This document shows, one piece after another, positions 61,141 to 64,000 of a stretch of 64,000 nt of DNA; position 1 is the first letter of the stretch; every line of letters starts with the position of its first letter. Location: positions 1 through 64,000 of the forward strand of contig NZ_QKXH01000013.1 of NCBI RefSeq assembly GCF_003254745.1. Direction: 5' to 3'. A program made the translations under genes and the position numbers. The stretch is from Flavobacterium aquariorum (lineage in GTDB: Bacteria; Bacteroidota; Bacteroidia; Flavobacteriales; Flavobacteriaceae). The notes below the pieces were generated by a model. That model worked only from the letters and a program-made list of their open reading frames with translations. It searched no databases and was not told where the DNA came from.

Positions 61141-61214
61141 TCGGGATGACTGGATTCGAACCAGCGACCCCTAGCACCCCATGCTAGTACGCTACCTGGC
61201 TGCGCTACATCCCG
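61141..61214 (-). tRNA. tRNA-Pro(GGG)
   Basis: Minus strand, 74 nt with discriminator A. Acceptor CGGGATG (61214-61208) pairs with CATCCCG (61148-61142). The D-arm GCGCAGCCAGGTAGCGT, anticodon stem CTAGC/GCTAG with loop ATGGGGT (anticodon GGG at 61180-61178), and T-arm CTGGTTCGAATCCAG are all present. The 3' CCA is not encoded. The anticodon loop and CGGG acceptor start are typical of proline tRNA. Confidence 0.93.
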
Positions 61215-61486
61215 AATATCTTCGATTGCAAATATATTTTTTTTGTCGAAAATAAAGAAAACTAAAATGCTCTTTTTTGAAGTTTTAGTTGTGATCCGTT
61301 ACATTCATAATTAAAGCATATTGTGGTAAAATTTAATATTTAACGTGCGAATTTTCAAACTCATATTTTGTTTTTTTCTTAAAAAAACTTTTTAATAAAG
61401 TGTAAAAATGATAATAGTTTGATTTTATATTGTTAATACTTTAAAAAATGAAAAGATTGCATCTATGTATTTTAATCAAAAAACAA
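61215..61486. other. gene-free stretch upstream of aminotransferase
   Basis: About 270 AT-rich bases between tRNA-Pro and the promoter of the class V aminotransferase. No gene or repeat seen. Confidence 0.4.
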
Positions 61487-61494
61487 TATATTTG
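61487..61494 (+). promoter_or_regulatory. -7 element of aminotransferase gene
   Basis: TATATTTG matches TAnnTTTG, 18 bases before the ATG, implying a very short leader. Confidence 0.4.
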
Positions 61495-61512
61495 GAACCA
61501 AATTAAAATGAA

Positions 61513-63000
61513 ATGGGCTCAACTAAAGTTACAACTCAACTAGAACAATATTTTCAACAATTTCGAGATAATATTATTGGAATTAACCAGGAATTTGAAT
61601 CTCCATATGGGTCACAAAAAATCATCTACACTGATTGGACAGCCAGTGGTCGTCTTTATCGTCCGATTGAAGAAAAATTGATGAATGAATTTGGACCTTT
61701 TGTTGCCAATACTCATACCGAAACTACCGTTTCAGGAACGGCGATGACCAAATCGTACCATCATGCCCGTAACATTATTAAGCGTCACGTAAATGCCAAT
61801 TCAGATGATGTTTTGATAACGGATGGAACCGGAATGACTGGTGTAGTAAATAAATTTCAACGTATATTAGGTTTAAAAGTACCTGAGAACCTAAAAGATT
61901 ATATCAATATTCCAGCCGAAAAAAAACCAATTGTTTTTATTTCACATATGGAGCATCACTCCAACCAAACTTCGTGGCTTGAAACCATAGCAGATGTAGA
62001 AGTTATTCCTTCATGTGAGGAAGGGCTTTTTAGTCTAGATAATCTAGCCATTTTATTAGATAAATACAAAGACAGGACCTATAAAATAGCCTCCATAACT
62101 TCATGTTCCAATGTGACAGGGATTAAGACACCGTACCACGAAGCCGCCAAACTGATGCATCAGCACAATGGGGTATGCTTTGTGGATTTTGCCTGCTCTG
62201 GTCCTTATGTAAAAATAGATATGCATCCTGAGGATTCTGAATCGTATTTGGATGCTATTTTCTTTTCGCCACATAAATTTTTGGGTGGTCCTGGAACTTC
62301 GGGTGTTTTGGTTTTTAATAAAAAATTATATCATAATATGGTACCTGATTGTCCAGGTGGAGGAACGGTTTCTTGGACCAATCCTTGGGGAGAACATAAA
62401 TACATTGACAGTATAGAAGATAGGGAAGACGGTGGAACTCCAGGGTTCCTTCAAGTGATAAAAACAGCATTGGCTATTCAATTGAAAGAGCAAATGGGAA
62501 TTGAAAACATTCTCAAGCGGGAACACGAAATTGTGGAGTATGTTTTTGACTCATTAGGAGATATCCCAAACATCAAAATTCTTGCAGGACAACATCATGA
62601 TCGATTGGGAGTGATTTCTTTTTTTATAGAAGAACTACACTTTAATTTAGGTGTAAAATTATTGAATGATAAATTCGGAATCCAAACGCGCGGCGGTTGC
62701 AGTTGTGCGGGGACTTATGGGCATTTTTTATTGCACGTGGACCAAGAAGCTTCAAACAAACTGATAGATGAAATTAGTTTGGGAGATCTAATCAGAAAGC
62801 CGGGTTGGATAAGGATGTCGATACATCCGACGACAACGACATTTGAAATTGAATATGTTTGCGACAGTATTAAATCTCTTGCCGAAAATCATAAAAATTG
62901 GACTTTGGAATATAATTACAACAAAGACACCAATGAGTTTTTACACAAAAACTCCCATCCAATTGAAGACACGTTGGTTCACGATTGGTTTTCTTTATGA
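61513..63000 (+). CDS. class V aminotransferase / cysteine-desulfurase-like
   Basis: 495 residues, longer than SufS/IscS (about 400). The PLP-binding Lys is in SPHKFLGGPGTSG, with THTETTVSG, SHMEHHSNQTSWLE and VDFACSGPYVKID before it. A Cys pair occurs in RGGCSCAGTYGH, near the position of the desulfurase Cys loop. The family contains both cysteine desulfurases and other PLP lyases, so desulfuration is likely but not shown. The start is the ATG at 61513 rather than one at 61508 in another frame. It is transcribed alone. Confidence 0.85.
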   Translation: MGSTKVTTQLEQYFQQFRDNIIGINQEFESPYGSQKIIYTDWTASGRLYRPIEEKLMNEFGPFVANTHTETTVSGTAMTKSYHHARNIIKRHVNANSDDVLITDGTGMTGVVNKFQRILGLKVPENLKDYINIPAEKKPIVFISHMEHHSNQTSWLETIADVEVIPSCEEGLFSLDNLAILLDKYKDRTYKIASITSCSNVTGIKTPYHEAAKLMHQHNGVCFVDFACSGPYVKIDMHPEDSESYLDAIFFSPHKFLGGPGTSGVLVFNKKLYHNMVPDCPGGGTVSWTNPWGEHKYIDSIEDREDGGTPGFLQVIKTALAIQLKEQMGIENILKREHEIVEYVFDSLGDIPNIKILAGQHHDRLGVISFFIEELHFNLGVKLLNDKFGIQTRGGCSCAGTYGHFLLHVDQEASNKLIDEISLGDLIRKPGWIRMSIHPTTTTFEIEYVCDSIKSLAENHKNWTLEYNYNKDTNEFLHKNSHPIEDTLVHDWFSL

Positions 63001-63004
63001 GTTA

Positions 63005-63038
63005 CTAAGATTCTAAGAAACCAAGCCGCTGAGCAACT
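63005..63038. repeat. CTNAG repeat with 8-bp period, copy C
   Basis: Cores at 63005 (CTAAG), 63013 (CTAAG), 63021 (CCAAG), 63029 (CTGAG) and a degenerate one at 63037, 8 bases apart, immediately after the aminotransferase stop. Confidence 0.8.
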
Positions 63039-63045
63039 ATAAAAA

Positions 63046-63093
63046 ATAAAAAAATCACCTTCAAAAGTTAAAATTTTTGAAGGTGATTTTTTT
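63046..63093 (+). terminator. bidirectional terminator between convergent genes
   Basis: Stem AAAATCACCTTCAAAA/TTTTGAAGGTGATTTT (63051-63066/63075-63090) flanked by A and T runs, serving the aminotransferase (+) and the acyltransferase (-). Confidence 0.88.
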
Positions 63094-63113
63094 ATTAACT
63101 GTAATCTAAAATC

Positions 63114-63992
63114 TTAAACATTATCTCTTCTGTATTTCCATCTTTTATGTGTCCATAAATAGAATTCTGGGGCTTCGTAGATTTGTTTTTCCAAAAGTTT
63201 CAAATACTGGTCAGTGAGTTCAAAGTTTGGAACCTCTTTAGGGTTATCAGAAAGAATTTCAAGGGTTGCTTCGTAATGACCTCGTGATACTTTTTTTGTA
63301 TTGAGATAAACCAGATTCATGTTGTATCTTTTGGATAACATTTCGGCACCTACATGAACAGGTACTTCAATTCCCATAAATTTTGACCAATGCATTGCCC
63401 CTTTTGCCTTAGGTGATTGGTCGCTGGCAAAACCATACAAAGCCAATACATTATTTTTATTATTATTTATTATCGTTGGGACTGTCTGCTTTGTGGTGAT
63501 TAATTTGGCATTAAATCTGGAGCGGATCTTACGGACTAATTTGTCAAAATAGGGATTTTTTAATTGTTTGTAAATTCCGTATCCTGCAACATCCGAATAA
63601 TAATTCATTGATATAATCCATTCATAACTGGCATAATGCGAACAGATAACAGCTACACTTTTTCCTTGTTTTTCAAGTTCTTTATAAACCTCTATATTTT
63701 TAAAAACAAATCTTTTGCAAATTTCTTCTTTCGAAATATTCATTGTTTTTATCATTTCAAGGAACATATCACATATATGATGGTAGAATTTTTTTTCTAC
63801 AATCAATCGTTCTTGGTCAGATAAATGTGGTAATGCAAGGATTAGGTTTTCGCGAACCGTTTTTTTACGATATCGAATAACTCGGTATACGATGAAATAA
63901 ACAAAATCAGAAAACAAATATAATAGTCGAAAGGGAAGCATCGAGATTACCCAAATTACTGGATAGACTAGTAAATATATGAGGTATTGCAT
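63114..63992 (-). CDS. LpxL/HtrB-type lipid A acyltransferase
   Basis: 292 residues, usual length for the family. An N-terminal hydrophobic segment (LIYLLVYPVIWVISMLPFRLLYLFSDFVYFIVYRV) anchors it to the inner membrane. The HxxxxE acyltransferase motif is HYASYEW in VAVICSHYASYEW. GFASDQSPKAKGAMHWSKFMGIEVPVHVGAEML is the second conserved block, and APEFYLWTHKRWKYR the C-terminal one. It adds a secondary acyl chain to lipid A. The ATG is close to the right edge; its promoter lies outside the window. Confidence 0.92.
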   Translation of the reverse strand: MQYLIYLLVYPVIWVISMLPFRLLYLFSDFVYFIVYRVIRYRKKTVRENLILALPHLSDQERLIVEKKFYHHICDMFLEMIKTMNISKEEICKRFVFKNIEVYKELEKQGKSVAVICSHYASYEWIISMNYYSDVAGYGIYKQLKNPYFDKLVRKIRSRFNAKLITTKQTVPTIINNNKNNVLALYGFASDQSPKAKGAMHWSKFMGIEVPVHVGAEMLSKRYNMNLVYLNTKKVSRGHYEATLEILSDNPKEVPNFELTDQYLKLLEKQIYEAPEFYLWTHKRWKYRRDNV

Positions 63993-64000
63993 TTATTAAA

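Overview
The window reads as the chromosome of a Flavobacterium-like member of the Bacteroidota. The DNA is AT-rich, and several starts follow a -7 element of the TAnnTTTG type. Other signs are SprB-type repeats in a giant surface protein, OmpA proteins with thrombospondin-type-3 repeats, a one-chain E1 alpha/beta dehydrogenase and flavobacterial intergenic repeats. An ice-binding (DUF3494) lipoprotein hints at a cold habitat. A pyruvate formate-lyase cluster shows anaerobic or microaerobic capacity.

Layout. 1-3.7 kb: minus-strand pair of a secreted Ig-like protein and a von Willebrand A/SprB-repeat surface protein that runs off the left edge, preceded by an array of palindromic repeats (3.8-4.2 kb). 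4.9-9.3 kb (plus): a CAP-domain lipoprotein, then a polyphosphate operon (SixA-like phosphatase, Ppk1, Ppx). 9.4-13.7 kb (minus): pflB, pflA and an OFA-family transporter. 14-17 kb: DinB-like and NTF2-like genes and the ice-binding lipoprotein.

17-41 kb is an almost wholly minus-strand block of envelope and stress genes: YtxH, DUF5670, CsbD, low-affinity iron permease-like protein, MlaEFD lipid-transport proteins, PA2169-type four-helix protein, a glycosyltransferase/toroid fusion, two OmpA paralogues, AI-2E transporter and Dps. It also carries its own sensory layer: a hybrid kinase with a coupled response regulator, an AraC-type regulator, and a 1447-residue CheB-CheR-PAS-kinase-receiver fusion. 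Eight transcription units in 16.9-36.4 kb share a two-part promoter-like motif with exactly the same 20-nt spacing, which suggests one regulon including the ice-binding protein, CsbD, Dps and both OmpA genes. This is the strongest candidate for an undescribed system here.

41-59.5 kb (minus): M23 peptidase, E1 dehydrogenase fusion, a zinc-site-lacking M1-like/beta-barrel protein, LOG-family protein, UvrA, a ClC channel beside a membrane-anchored serine protease, an AlkD-like protein, two tandem gamma-glutamyltransferases and AcpH. 59.7-64 kb: glmM (+), tRNA-Pro(GGG) (-), a cysteine-desulfurase-like aminotransferase (+) and an LpxL-type acyltransferase (-). Short repeats built of CTNAG cores at 8-bp spacing flank glmM and follow the aminotransferase.
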